A DNA stretch of 57,681 nt from Massilia agri (GTDB lineage: Bacteria; Pseudomonadota; Gammaproteobacteria; Burkholderiales; Burkholderiaceae_D). Under the pieces are notes generated by a model. The model searched no databases and was not told where the DNA came from. It saw only the letters and a program-made list of their open reading frames with translations. The stretch is taken from NCBI RefSeq assembly GCF_024753255.1, contig NZ_JANUHA010000025.1:1-57681 (forward strand). Reading direction: 5' to 3'. Within the stretch, counting starts at the first letter, position 1, and the number at the start of each line of letters is the position of its first letter. A program made the translations under genes and the position numbers. Positions 1-8,676 of the stretch are shown piece by piece.

Positions 1-42
1 AGACGCTGCACACTTTTGTGCACGTTTTTGCTAGCAGCAATC

Positions 43-660
43 ATGCATCGCTTCACGCACGCCCTGGCGGCGCTGGTACTGGCTGCGCCCGCCGCCCTCG
101 CCTTCGCCGGCGACACGAACGCCTTCAGTAATCCGACGGCCGGCTTCGCACTGACCAAGCCCGCCGGCTGGCATTACCTCAGTGCGGCGCAGAACATGGA
201 CAACATCAAGCGGATGAAGCTCTGCGACGAGGAGTTTCACGCGATGATGAAGCAGTATGCCAGCGCGCCGCTGGTCGCGATGAGCAAATACCAGGAACCC
301 TTCGAGGACGTCAATCCCAGCTTCAAGGTCAACCTCAAGACCTATGGCCAGCTGAAGGGCATCCCGGCGACGGAACTCATCAAGCTGATCCTGCCGCAGT
401 TCCAGAAGACCTTCAGGGACTTCGTCCTGGTCCAGGCCCCGGTCGAGGTGCAGGTGGCAGGGATACAGTCGGCCTACGCCCGGATCGACTACACCATGGA
501 ATTGCCCGATGGCCGCAGCTTTCCCACTTCGTCCGAACTCTGGATCGTCCCGCGTGGAGACTATTTCTTCATGATCGGCGCGGGAACGCGGCAGGACGAA
601 AAGACGGGTACGCGAGCGGAAATCCAGGGCATCCTCGACACCGTCAAGATCACACAATAG
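43..660 (+). CDS. secreted protein of unknown function
   Basis: This 205-residue protein starts at ATG 43; an in-frame TTG lies 27 bases earlier, but the ATG places a typical signal peptide at the N-terminus. Residues 1-23 have basic residues, a hydrophobic Ala/Leu core and an AFAG-type cleavage site, so export to the periplasm or outside is likely. The mature part begins with NAFSNPTAGFALTKPAGW, the kind of opening seen in PsbP/DcrB-like exported domains, and then alternates helix- and strand-like segments. No catalytic motif is visible. It stands alone on the plus strand, 138 bases before the next gene. The function is unknown and the PsbP/DcrB resemblance is only an impression. Confidence 0.7.
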   Translation: MHRFTHALAALVLAAPAALAFAGDTNAFSNPTAGFALTKPAGWHYLSAAQNMDNIKRMKLCDEEFHAMMKQYASAPLVAMSKYQEPFEDVNPSFKVNLKTYGQLKGIPATELIKLILPQFQKTFRDFVLVQAPVEVQVAGIQSAYARIDYTMELPDGRSFPTSSELWIVPRGDYFFMIGAGTRQDEKTGTRAEIQGILDTVKITQ

Positions 661-760
661 ACATCGCCGCCGCGCCCTGCTGGAGAGGCTGAAGGCACGA
701 GCGGCCGCTCATGAGCTGCTGCCAGCGCCGCCAGCCCTCTCCTCCCTGGTCCCAAGGCCG

Positions 761-766
761 TACAAT
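761..766 (+). promoter_or_regulatory. possible -10 element of the small gene at 799
   Basis: TACAAT lies 33 bases before the ATG at 799 in otherwise GC-rich DNA. No convincing -35 hexamer is seen 16-18 bases upstream, so this is a weak call. Confidence 0.3.
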
Positions 767-798
767 GGCGCCTGCCTTCCCACTTACAGAGCGTTCAT

Positions 799-1047
799 AT
801 GGAAAACAAGGACCAGCGTTACCTCGTGCAGCAAAACAAAATCGCCGACGGCGAGAAAAAACCTCCCGTGTTTGCCAAGGTCATGCGCAGTAAGGAAGGC
901 AAGTTCGAAGGCGTTTCCTTTATCAAGAACAAGGAAAAGGCCACGGTCATGACGGTCGCCGAGGCGCAGGAAGTCATCGACTGGGCTGCCAGCAAGAAGA
1001 GCAATGCCTCTGAGTACGCGACGAAAATCATCTGCCTGGGCCAGTAA
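799..1047 (+). CDS. small hypothetical protein
   Basis: This 82-residue protein is rich in Lys and Glu, with no signal peptide or membrane segment, so it is probably cytosolic. It starts at ATG 799 as MENKDQRYLVQQNKIADGEK. A basic first half is followed by a helix around residues 50-68 (TVAEAQEVIDWAASKKSN). The sequence has the balanced composition of a real small protein, and the antisense frames look like shadows. I do not recognise the family. It converges tail-to-tail with the radical SAM gene, whose stop codon is 34 bases away. Confidence 0.6.
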   Translation: MENKDQRYLVQQNKIADGEKKPPVFAKVMRSKEGKFEGVSFIKNKEKATVMTVAEAQEVIDWAASKKSNASEYATKIICLGQ

Positions 1048-1081
1048 GAACCTATCCCCGCAGCACCGGCCCAGACCCGTC

Positions 1082-2287
1082 TCAGAACAGATCCAGCTGC
1101 CCCGCCCCTTTCGCGCCTGACTTGCCGTTCTTCGTCTGCAACGCCGCCGGCACCACCAGCGGGCGCCGGAACTGGCTCGCATCGAGCCGGTCGAAGCGGC
1201 TACGCAACTTGCCAAGGCCCAGGCGTTCGACGGTCTTGGTGAAGCGCTGGTGGATCAGGTCGGCCCAGACGCCCTCTCCCTGCATGCGCTTGCCCCACTC
1301 GCTGTCATAATCCTTGCCGCCGCGCATATCGCGCACGCGGTTCATCACGCGCTGCGCACGCTCCGGGAAATGCGCCTCCAGCCACTGCTGGAACAGCGGA
1401 TTGACCTCGAATGGCAGGCGCAGCACCACGTAATGCGCGCTGACTGCGCCGGCATCGCGCGCCGCTTCCAGGATGCGTTCGATCTCCGGTTCCGTAACGA
1501 AGGGGATGATCGGCGCCACGCTCACGCTGACCGGGATGCCCGCCTCGGTCAGGGTGCGGATGGTGCGCAGGCGCCGGGCCGGGGCCGCCGCGCGCGGTTC
1601 CAGCGTGCGCGCGATCTGGGGGTCGAGGGTGGTCAGGGTGATGGCGGCGCAGGCCTGCCCCTTCTCGGCCATCGGCGCGATCAGGTCGATGTCGCGCTCG
1701 ATGAGGGAGGACTTGGTGATCAGGCCATAGGGATGCCGGCATTCCTTGAGCACTTCCAGCACCTGGCGCGTAAGACCCCGCTCGCGCTCGCAGGGTTGAT
1801 AGGCGTCGGTGTTGACGCCAATGGCGATGTGCTCGGGCACATAGCCCGGCTTGGCGAGTTCGCGCCGCAGCAGCTCGGCCGCATTGACCTTGGCGAACAG
1901 GCGGCTTTCGAAATCGAGGCCGGGCGACAGGCCGAGATAGCTGTGGGTGGGGCGGGCGAAACAATAGATGCAGCCATGCTCGCAGCCGCGGTAGGGGTTC
2001 AGCGAGACGTTAAAGGGAATGTCGGGCGAACTGTTGCGCGAGAGGATGGTCTTGGCCAGCTCATCGCTGACGACGGTGCGGATACCCGTCGCTTCGTCCT
2101 CGTCACGCTCCCAGCCGTCGTCGAATTCCTCGCGGCCATTGACCTCGTAGCGACCCTGCAGATTGGACACGGCGCCCCGTCCCTTGCGCGCGGCGAGCGG
2201 GCGCGGGCCGAGCATGGGCTGCTCGTCCAGGCGTTCTCGTTCGGTCGGATGTTGGCGGTCGGGCACGTCTGCTCCAGTACTGTACAT
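1082..2287 (-). CDS. PA0069-family radical SAM protein, LexA-controlled
   Basis: This is a radical SAM enzyme related to the spore photoproduct lyase/SplB-like group and known in annotations as the PA0069 family. The [4Fe-4S]-binding CX3CX2C motif is CEHGCIYC (Cys102, 106, 109). It is followed by the conserved RPTHSYLGLSPGLDFE segment and the repair-like core (VNTDAYQP, ITLTTLD). The length (401 aa) fits the family. The first ATG (2287) lies inside a LexA box and has no Shine-Dalgarno. Met25 (codon top at 2215), just before the conserved KGRGAVSN region, is a credible alternative start. The substrate is unknown; DNA-damage induction suggests a role in nucleic-acid repair. It is monocistronic and divergent from nothing obvious. 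Confidence 0.85.
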   Translation of the reverse strand: MYSTGADVPDRQHPTERERLDEQPMLGPRPLAARKGRGAVSNLQGRYEVNGREEFDDGWERDEDEATGIRTVVSDELAKTILSRNSSPDIPFNVSLNPYRGCEHGCIYCFARPTHSYLGLSPGLDFESRLFAKVNAAELLRRELAKPGYVPEHIAIGVNTDAYQPCERERGLTRQVLEVLKECRHPYGLITKSSLIERDIDLIAPMAEKGQACAAITLTTLDPQIARTLEPRAAAPARRLRTIRTLTEAGIPVSVSVAPIIPFVTEPEIERILEAARDAGAVSAHYVVLRLPFEVNPLFQQWLEAHFPERAQRVMNRVRDMRGGKDYDSEWGKRMQGEGVWADLIHQRFTKTVERLGLGKLRSRFDRLDASQFRRPLVVPAALQTKNGKSGAKGAGQLDLF

Positions 2288-2297
2288 TTATACAGTA
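2278..2297 (-). promoter_or_regulatory. LexA (SOS) box
   Basis: CTGT-N8-ACAG with outer TA/TA flanks gives a near-perfect palindrome (TACTGT...ACAGTA) and matches the gammaproteobacterial/betaproteobacterial LexA consensus. It overlaps the first possible ATG of the PA0069-type gene, so LexA would block transcription initiation or early elongation. Confidence 0.85.
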
Positions 2298-2321
2298 TAT
2301 TACGCCGCTCACATCCGGAAT

Positions 2322-2939
2322 TCAAGTGGACCGGACGTGCGGCATGAAGGCAGCCTGCTGTTCCACAAAGCCAGCGAAGGCATCGAACAGGGGATGGAAC
2401 TTTTCCGCATTCCTCTCCAGCTGGGCCAGCGCCAGGGCGGCGGCTTCCAGCGACGAAAGCTGGTGCGGTGCGTGGGCCTTGCGGATGCGGTAGCCGGACG
2501 GCGACACGTCGAGCAAGGCCAGGCGCGGCAGGCGCTGGAGAAGCGGATTCAAATACAACATCTTGCGGCTCTTGCGCCAGGTGGCGTCGAGCACCACCAG
2601 GCGCAGCGCCTGCGCCGGCAGCGGGGTCAAGGGCGGCGGTGCGGGCAAGGCGGCATCCCCCGGGGTGTCCGGATACAGCAGCACGGGCGCGCGGCCATCC
2701 GCATGCAGCAGCGCCTCCAGTTCGGCCGTGTCAAATGCCTCCCCCACCGCCAGCGCGCTGCCGCTCACGCACAGGTGCAGCAGGCGCGCGCTGTTCTTGG
2801 CGTTCCCGACCTCCAGCGGATGCTGCAGCACCAGCAGGGCCGCTCCGGATTCGACCGGCCGGATCCACCGGCAGATGCAGTTCGAACCCGCACGCAGGCA
2901 CACCGCGCAGCGCGCCCGTTTCACGATCGCTTCGCTCAT
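2322..2939 (-). CDS. DTW-domain tRNA-uridine aminocarboxypropyltransferase (TapT-like)
   Basis: This 205-residue DTW-domain protein belongs to the family that transfers the 3-amino-3-carboxypropyl group of SAM to uridine in tRNA (acp3U). An N-terminal cysteine cluster (Cys11, 14, 21, 23; CX2CX6CXC) probably binds metal. The signature LDATWRKSRKMLYLNP is the DTW-type motif, followed by SPSGYRIRKAH. The start at 2939 overlaps the stop of the NodT gene as ATGA, so translation is probably coupled to the efflux operon. Pairing a tRNA modifier with a drug pump is odd; it may simply share the transcript. The family call is strong. The exact tRNA position is inferred from the family. Confidence 0.88.
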   Translation of the reverse strand: MSEAIVKRARCAVCLRAGSNCICRWIRPVESGAALLVLQHPLEVGNAKNSARLLHLCVSGSALAVGEAFDTAELEALLHADGRAPVLLYPDTPGDAALPAPPPLTPLPAQALRLVVLDATWRKSRKMLYLNPLLQRLPRLALLDVSPSGYRIRKAHAPHQLSSLEAAALALAQLERNAEKFHPLFDAFAGFVEQQAAFMPHVRST

Positions 2940-4306
2940 GGCGCCGGCGTCCAGCCGCCACCCAGGGCGCGGTACAGGTCGACGTGGGCCGCAAGCAGGC
3001 CGGCGCGCAGCTGCAGGACATTGGTTTCGGCGCTGAAGGCGGTGCGCTGGGCGTCCAGCTCTTCGAGGTAGGAAGCGTAGCCGTTGGCGTAGCGGTTGCG
3101 CGCCACCCGCAGCACCTCGTTCGCCGCCCGGCTGCGCGCCTCGGCCTCCAAGAGCTGGCGCCGCAGGCCGTCGATGCCGGCCAGCGCATTCTCGGTCTCG
3201 GCAAAGCCGGCGCGCACCGCGTTCTCGTAGGCGAACAGGGCGCGGTCGCGCACGGTGGCGGCGATATCGGCCTGGGCGCGCAGGCGGCCCGCGTCGAAGA
3301 TCGGCGCCAGCACGCTGCCGCCCACGCTCCACAGCTCCACCGGATCGCGCAGCAGGCGCGCGACGCTTCCTCCCTGCGCGCCGAGCGAGGCGCTGAAGCG
3401 GATCGACGGCAGCAGCTGGTCGCGCGCCGCGGCCAGGCTGGCATCGGAGGCAAGCACGAGGCGCTCGGCCTGGGCGATGTCGGGACGGCGGCGCAGCAGT
3501 TCCGACGGCAGCCCCGGCGCGGGCGCCGGCAGGCGCACCTCAAGCAGCGGCAGGCCGCGCGCCACCGGTCCGGGGCTGGCGCCCACCAGCAGGCTCAGTG
3601 CCTGTTCCTGCTGGGCGATGGCGCGCTCCAGCTGCGGCACCACCGCGGCGGTCGCGTGCAGCTCGGCCTCGGCTTGCGACATCTCCAGGCGCGAGCTGTA
3701 GCCGACCTCGAACTGGTGGCGCGCCAGCGCGAAGGAGCGCTCGCGCGAAGCCAGGGTTGCACGCGCCAGCGCCAGCTGGGCGTCCAGGCCGAGCAGGTTG
3801 AAGTAGCCGGATGCCGTGTTCGCGGCGATGGACAGCGCGGCCGCGTCCGAGGCAGCTTCCTGCGACAGCGCCTCGAAGCGGGCTGCGTCAAGCGTTGCCG
3901 CGATGCGGCCGAACAGGTCGAGTTCGTAGGAGGCCTGCACCGAGCCTGCCACCGACGTCACCTCCACCGGCTGGCCGAGCGGACCGATGGCGCGTGCACG
4001 GCTCGGACCGAACGACAGGTTCAAGGCAGGCAGGCTCGCGCTTTGGGCCACACGCACGCGCGCCCGGTATTCTTCCAGCCGGCTGCGCGCGATGCGCAGC
4101 TCCCCGTTATTGTCCAGCGCGCGGCGCACCAGGGCATCGAGCGCCGGGTCGCCGAAGGAGCGCCACCAGTTGCGCGCCACCACGCCCTCCCCGCCGGGTG
4201 CGGCCCGCCACGCAGCCGGGACCTGCAAGGTCGGCGCGGGCTTGTGATGGGGCGCCACCGAGCATCCCGCCACCAGCAGCAAGGTAAGCAGCCGCGCCGC
4301 CCTCAT
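2936..4306 (-). CDS. NodT-family outer-membrane efflux lipoprotein
   Basis: This 456-residue outer-membrane factor belongs to the TolC/OprM/NodT class. Its lipoprotein signal ends in the lipobox LVAGC (Cys15), so the protein is acylated and sorted to the outer membrane. Two repeated outer-membrane-efflux modules follow (roughly residues 55-245 and 265-450), with the alternating coiled-coil pattern of channel helices (RIARSRLEEYRARVRVAQSA and a matching later stretch). It should form the exit duct for the MFS pump and HlyD adaptor upstream. Four-base overlaps on both sides indicate one tightly coupled transcript. Confidence 0.9.
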   Translation of the reverse strand: MRAARLLTLLLVAGCSVAPHHKPAPTLQVPAAWRAAPGGEGVVARNWWRSFGDPALDALVRRALDNNGELRIARSRLEEYRARVRVAQSASLPALNLSFGPSRARAIGPLGQPVEVTSVAGSVQASYELDLFGRIAATLDAARFEALSQEAASDAAALSIAANTASGYFNLLGLDAQLALARATLASRERSFALARHQFEVGYSSRLEMSQAEAELHATAAVVPQLERAIAQQEQALSLLVGASPGPVARGLPLLEVRLPAPAPGLPSELLRRRPDIAQAERLVLASDASLAAARDQLLPSIRFSASLGAQGGSVARLLRDPVELWSVGGSVLAPIFDAGRLRAQADIAATVRDRALFAYENAVRAGFAETENALAGIDGLRRQLLEAEARSRAANEVLRVARNRYANGYASYLEELDAQRTAFSAETNVLQLRAGLLAAHVDLYRALGGGWTPAP

Positions 4307-5397
4307 CGCGCTTCCCTGACCGCGGACGCGGTGTCGATCGTCGCCACCACCGACATGCCCGGCCGCAGGCGCTGGGCCAGCGGCTGGTTCGGGTCGATCC
4401 TGACACGCACCGGGATGCGCTGGGCGATCTTGACGAAGTTGCCGGTGGCGTTGTCCGGCGTGATGACCGAGAACTCGGAGCCCGTGGCCGGCGCGATGCG
4501 TTCGACGTGGCCGCGCAGTGTCGCATTGTTGAGCGCGTCGACCGTGAAGCTGACCGGCTGGCCGAGGCGCACGTCCGCCATCTGCGTTTCCTTCATGTTC
4601 GCGATGATCCAGAGCTGGGCCGGGACCAGCGCCGTCAGCTGGGCGCCGGCATTCACGAAAGCCCCCTGGCGCACCGTCACCTGCCCCAGCTGGCCGTCGC
4701 GCGGGGCCAGGATGCGGGTGTTCGACAGGTCGATCTCGGCCAGGCGTACCTGGGCCTCGGCGTTCGCGACCGCGGCCTCGAGCGAGGCGCGGTTCACGCC
4801 CACCGAACGCAAATTCGTGCGCGCGATCTCCAGCGCGGCGCGGGCCTGGTCGCGGCTCGCCACCGCCTGGGCGTTGGCCGCGCGTGCGGCGTCGCGTTCG
4901 CGCGCGGACAGCGAGCCGTCGGCGGCCAGCTCCTCCACGCGGCGCAGGTCGAGGGCCGTGCGGCGCGCCAGCGCTTCCGCACTGGCCAGCGTCGCCCGGT
5001 TCTGCTCGATGGTGGCCTGGGCGCCGCGGTTGGCCTGGGCGAAGTTCTCGAGCGCAGCAACGCGGTTCGCCAGCTCGGCGCGCGCCTGCTCCAGGCGCTG
5101 GGTCGGAATGCGATCGTCGATACGGATCAGGAGCTCGCCCTGCTTCACCTGCTGGAAGTCCTGTACCAGCACCTCGACCACGTAGCCGCTCAGCTGGGGG
5201 CTGATGATGGTCACCTGGCCGCGTACAAGTGCGTTCTCGGTGGCCTGCAAGGTACTGCGGAACGGCGGCAGCTTCCAGGCGTAGAGCACGACCAGCACGC
5301 CTGCAAGGGCGATGGCGCCGAACAGGGCGGCGCTGACGAGGATGCGGCGCGAACGTTTGTTGGCCGGGGACGGGGTCTGGTCTGGCATGGCGCTCAA
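4303..5397 (-). CDS. HlyD/EmrA-family membrane fusion protein
   Basis: This 364-residue periplasmic adaptor links the inner-membrane MFS pump to the outer-membrane factor. There is one N-terminal membrane anchor (about residues 20-42). A lipoyl/barrel-sandwich half-motif (ISPQLSGYVVEVLVQDFQ) follows, then a long Ala/Arg/Glu-rich coiled coil (about 95-215), the second lipoyl half (RILAPRDGQLGQV) and a beta-barrel. This is the EmrA architecture. It overlaps the pump gene and the NodT gene by four bases each. The substrate cannot be read from the sequence; hydrophobic drugs or fatty acids are typical for the family. Confidence 0.9.
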   Translation of the reverse strand: MSAMPDQTPSPANKRSRRILVSAALFGAIALAGVLVVLYAWKLPPFRSTLQATENALVRGQVTIISPQLSGYVVEVLVQDFQQVKQGELLIRIDDRIPTQRLEQARAELANRVAALENFAQANRGAQATIEQNRATLASAEALARRTALDLRRVEELAADGSLSARERDAARAANAQAVASRDQARAALEIARTNLRSVGVNRASLEAAVANAEAQVRLAEIDLSNTRILAPRDGQLGQVTVRQGAFVNAGAQLTALVPAQLWIIANMKETQMADVRLGQPVSFTVDALNNATLRGHVERIAPATGSEFSVITPDNATGNFVKIAQRIPVRVRIDPNQPLAQRLRPGMSVVATIDTASAVREAR

Positions 5398-7064
5398 TCG
5401 GTGACGGGTTCGGGTGGTGGCGGCGCGCCCGGCGCGGGCGCGGCGGGTACGGGCTTGGGCGCGGCGAAGTACTGCAGCCAGACGGCGTGCAGGAAGATCC
5501 AGAGGGCGCTGGCGGCGGCGATCGCCGCCAGCACGAGGAAAACGTCGTTATAGGCCAGGATGTTGGCCTCGCGCGTGGCGCTGGCCGCCAGCGAAGCCGC
5601 GCCCTGGCGGGTGCGCGCGGCCGGGTCGGCGACCAGCTGGCCGACCGCGGCGGCGCCGGCCTGGATGCGGTTCGCGACCAGCGGATCGAGGCTGCTGAGG
5701 TGTTCGGTGATGATCGAGGAATGGTATTTCTCGCGCAGCACCTGGAAGGTGCCGACCAGCGAGGAGCCGAGCAGGCCGCCGAGGTTCTGGGTCAGGCCGA
5801 ACAGCACCGAGAAACTGATCAGGTTGGCCGGGTTGGCGATCACGGTGCCGATCAGCGAGATCACCAGGGGGCCCAGGAACAGGGTGCCGCCGAAGGCAAG
5901 CAGGCTCTGGCTCAGGTACATCTGCTCGGGACGGGTCTGGTTGGTGGCGTGGGCGTCAATCCAGGCGCCGATCGCCATCAGGACCAGCGATATGACCTGC
6001 GGCGCCATCAGGTGGTTCACGTTGACGGTCAGCGCGGAAACCACGATGCCGGACACGGTGGCGCACAGCACGATGCCGTACAGGGTCTGCAGCTGGGTAT
6101 TGTCCAGGCCCACGGAACGTAGAAAGCCAACGGCGCCCACGCTCTGCTCCGACAGCACGATGCGCACCAGGATCATCGACACCGCCAGGCGCACGATGTT
6201 GGCGCTCGTGAAAAAGCGGATGTTCAGCAGCGGGTTGGCGCGGTTGTGCTCCACGCAGAAGGCCGCCGCCAGCAACAGGATCGCGCCGGCCAGGGCCACG
6301 CCGATCCAGGGCTGCTCGAACCACCACAGCACGCGTCCGAAACTCAAGGCCGCGCACAGCAGCGCCATGCCGGGCGCGAACAGGGCGAAGGTGACGAAGT
6401 CCATCGGCCGGAAGGCCTGGAAGCGGTCGCCCGGCGGGAGCTTGAGCATCAGCACCGCGCCCAGCGAGACCAGGGCCAGTCCCAGCTCGAACATGTACAG
6501 CCCGCGCCACTCGGCGATCTGCAGCAGGTCGCCGGAAAAGAGATAGGCCAGCGGCAGCGCCAGCTGGGCCGTGCCGAGCGCCAGGGCCACGCCGCGCAGG
6601 CGCCATTGCTTCTTGAAGGCCTGCAGCACGTAGTACAGGCCGAGCGGCGAGATCGCCGCCGCCAGCATGCCGTGGGCGGCGCGCACCGCGATGGCCGAGC
6701 CGAGGTCGTTCACGAACAGGTGGGCGAAGGTCACCAGCGCATACAGCACCAGGAAGAACTCGGTGAACAGGCGCAGGCCGAACTGCTGGCGGAACTTCAC
6801 CAGGAGCAGGTTCATCGAGGCGTTCGCCATGACGTAGGCGGCCGGCAGCCAGGCGGTTTCGGTGGAATAGGCGCCCAGCGTGCCCTGCAGGTTGACGAGG
6901 TTGACCGAGACCAGCGCATTGCCGAGGCCCCCGGTGATCGTGATCAGGATGCCCACGAAGAGGTAGGCAAAGCGCAGCGGCGTCGGATGGGCGGGCGTCG
7001 ACGGCGAGCCTGGGAGCATCGGCTTTTCATCCGGCGCCCACTCGCGCGGCGCGTACTTGCTCAT
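5394..7064 (-). CDS. DHA2-type MFS drug:proton antiporter (EmrB-like)
   Basis: This 556-residue inner-membrane protein has about 14 hydrophobic segments, the topology of the DHA2 family (EmrB, FarB). The motif region TETAWLPAAYVMANASMNLL near the second helix resembles EmrB-type pumps. The C-terminus is cytoplasmic and Pro/Ala rich. It is the first gene of the pump-adaptor-channel-DTW operon and has a strong Shine-Dalgarno (GGGAGGGAG) before ATG 7064. No MarR or TetR regulator is adjacent, so control is either distant or constitutive. Confidence 0.88.
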   Translation of the reverse strand: MSKYAPREWAPDEKPMLPGSPSTPAHPTPLRFAYLFVGILITITGGLGNALVSVNLVNLQGTLGAYSTETAWLPAAYVMANASMNLLLVKFRQQFGLRLFTEFFLVLYALVTFAHLFVNDLGSAIAVRAAHGMLAAAISPLGLYYVLQAFKKQWRLRGVALALGTAQLALPLAYLFSGDLLQIAEWRGLYMFELGLALVSLGAVLMLKLPPGDRFQAFRPMDFVTFALFAPGMALLCAALSFGRVLWWFEQPWIGVALAGAILLLAAAFCVEHNRANPLLNIRFFTSANIVRLAVSMILVRIVLSEQSVGAVGFLRSVGLDNTQLQTLYGIVLCATVSGIVVSALTVNVNHLMAPQVISLVLMAIGAWIDAHATNQTRPEQMYLSQSLLAFGGTLFLGPLVISLIGTVIANPANLISFSVLFGLTQNLGGLLGSSLVGTFQVLREKYHSSIITEHLSSLDPLVANRIQAGAAAVGQLVADPAARTRQGAASLAASATREANILAYNDVFLVLAAIAAASALWIFLHAVWLQYFAAPKPVPAAPAPGAPPPPEPVTD

Positions 7065-7297
7065 CCGGCCACTCCCTCCCTGTTCTTGTCACCTTCGCAT
7101 GATAACCGGACAAGAAAAAGCACGTCGGCACGACTCGCAGGCGTTCAAGATGTGGTCACCTTGACACGCCACGAAAATTTACCTTCGGAATTGGCAAAAC
7201 CGATATTGCTCTGTCGATTCAGCATACCTAGAATCAATTTGTGCCTCACGGAAATTGTTCCAGAACTGTTCAGGCACACAGTTTTGACAGAGTCGCC

Positions 7298-8551
7298 ATG
7301 CACCCACGCCGTACGCTCCGCCAGCTCTTCGCCGCCACCCTTGCCGTCGCCGCCATGTACCCGGGCGTCGCCGTCCAGCAGGAGTTGCAACTCGACCATC
7401 GGATGAACGAACACATCGAGCAGGTGCCCGCCGGCCCGCAGGGGCGCGCCATGCTGGAAACCACCGTGTTCCAGCCGAACGGACCGGGCCCCTTCCCGCT
7501 CATCATCATCAACCACGGCAAGGACCCCGGCCGGCCAAATCTGCAGCCGCGCGACCGCTTCTACCACATGGCCACCGCCTTCGTGAAACGCGGCTATGCG
7601 GTGATGGTGCCGATGCGCCAGGGCTTCGCCAACTCCACCGGCCGCTACCGCGACTTCGGCTGCGACATGAAGGCCAACGGCTACACCCAGGCCGAGGACA
7701 TCCTCTCCACCCTCGCCTACGCGCGCAAGCAGCCCTGGGTCGACGGCAACCGCATCGTCATCGCCGGCCAGTCCTACGGCGGCCTGGCGACCATCGCGGC
7801 CGGCACCAGGGATCTGCCGGGCGTGCGCGGCCTGATCAACTTCGCCGGCGGCCTGCGCGACGACAGCGACCGCTGCGCCTGGCGCTCGGCCCTGGTGACC
7901 GCCTTCGCCGACTACGGCACCAAGGCCAAGCTGCCGACCCTGTGGATGTATGGCGAGAACGATTCCCTGTTCGGCCCCGAGCTGGCGCAGCGCATGCACG
8001 CCGCCTTCGAGGGCGCGGGCGGCCGCGGCAAGCTGGTCGAATTCCCGGCCTTCAAGCGCGATTCGCACGGCATGCTGGCCAGCCGCGACGGCGAGAAGGT
8101 CTGGCTGAACGACACCATGGCCTTCCTGCAGCAGGTCGGCATGCCGACCAAGGTGATCCATGACGTGCCGCCGCCGCCGACCCCGGCCCGGACAAGCTAC
8201 GCGAAGGTGGACGACGTCGAGGCCGTGCCCTTCCTGTCCGAGAACGGCCGCCGCGCCTACCAGGAATACCTGACCAAGTTGACCCCGCGCGCCTTCGCGG
8301 TCTCGCCGAGCGGCGCCTGGACCTGGGCCGAGGAAGGCGAAGACCCGGACGGCCGCGCCCTGGCCACCTGCACCGCCAAGAGCACCGAGCCGTGCCGCCT
8401 GTATTCGGTGGACGACTATGTGGTGTGGACGGGTGATCTCGACCAGGCGGAGGAAGCCGCGGTGACGGCATCCGTCACGCCGGCGCCGAAGGTGGATGCG
8501 GCGAATTCGGTGCCGACGACCTCGATCGGTAGCAACAAGGCCACGAACTGA
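7298..8551 (+). CDS. secreted alpha/beta hydrolase (dienelactone hydrolase-like fold)
   Basis: This 417-residue exported hydrolase starts at ATG 7298, which gives a signal peptide (MHPRRTLRQLFAATLAVAAM). An upstream in-frame GTG would only bury that signal. The fold shows an oxyanion-type strand (PLIIINHGKDPG), the nucleophile elbow GQSYGG (Ser159), an Asp in YGENDSLF and a catalytic-type His in RDSHGM, so the Ser-Asp-His triad is complete. It resembles the peptidase S9/dienelactone hydrolase group. An extra C-terminal domain (about residues 300-417) carries paired Cys residues (ATCTAKSTEPCRL). The substrate is unknown. A REPIN-like element lies 15 bases past the stop. Confidence 0.8.
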   Translation: MHPRRTLRQLFAATLAVAAMYPGVAVQQELQLDHRMNEHIEQVPAGPQGRAMLETTVFQPNGPGPFPLIIINHGKDPGRPNLQPRDRFYHMATAFVKRGYAVMVPMRQGFANSTGRYRDFGCDMKANGYTQAEDILSTLAYARKQPWVDGNRIVIAGQSYGGLATIAAGTRDLPGVRGLINFAGGLRDDSDRCAWRSALVTAFADYGTKAKLPTLWMYGENDSLFGPELAQRMHAAFEGAGGRGKLVEFPAFKRDSHGMLASRDGEKVWLNDTMAFLQQVGMPTKVIHDVPPPPTPARTSYAKVDDVEAVPFLSENGRRAYQEYLTKLTPRAFAVSPSGAWTWAEEGEDPDGRALATCTAKSTEPCRLYSVDDYVVWTGDLDQAEEAAVTASVTPAPKVDAANSVPTTSIGSNKATN

Positions 8552-8566
8552 CGCGCTGACGAATTT

Positions 8567-8676
8567 GTAGGGTGGTCGGCTTTGCCGACCGCGCGTTCAA
8601 ACAGTACGTGATCAGCAAGCATCGCATCCGTTCACGCGGTAGTGGAACGCGCGGTCGGCGAAGCCGACCACCCTAC
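8567..8676. repeat. REPIN-like element, copy 1
   Basis: This 110-bp element has two inverted arms, each starting GTAGGGTGG and folding as GGTCGGC-loop-GCCGACC, separated by a variable spacer of about 45 bp. The right-hand CTAC (8673-8676, minus strand GTAG) contains the TAG stop codon of modC. The GTAG tetranucleotide beside an imperfect hairpin is the hallmark of REP sequences mobilised by RAYT transposases. Confidence 0.85.

Noticed and set aside
2468..5185. 905-residue open frame antisense to the efflux operon
   Set aside because: Arg/Ala/Ser-rich shadow of NodT and HlyD; no recognisable domain.
8567..8676. REPIN copy 1 as an ordinary rho-independent terminator
   Set aside because: The hairpins are not followed by a U-tract on either strand, and the same arms recur at four other places with GTAG ends.
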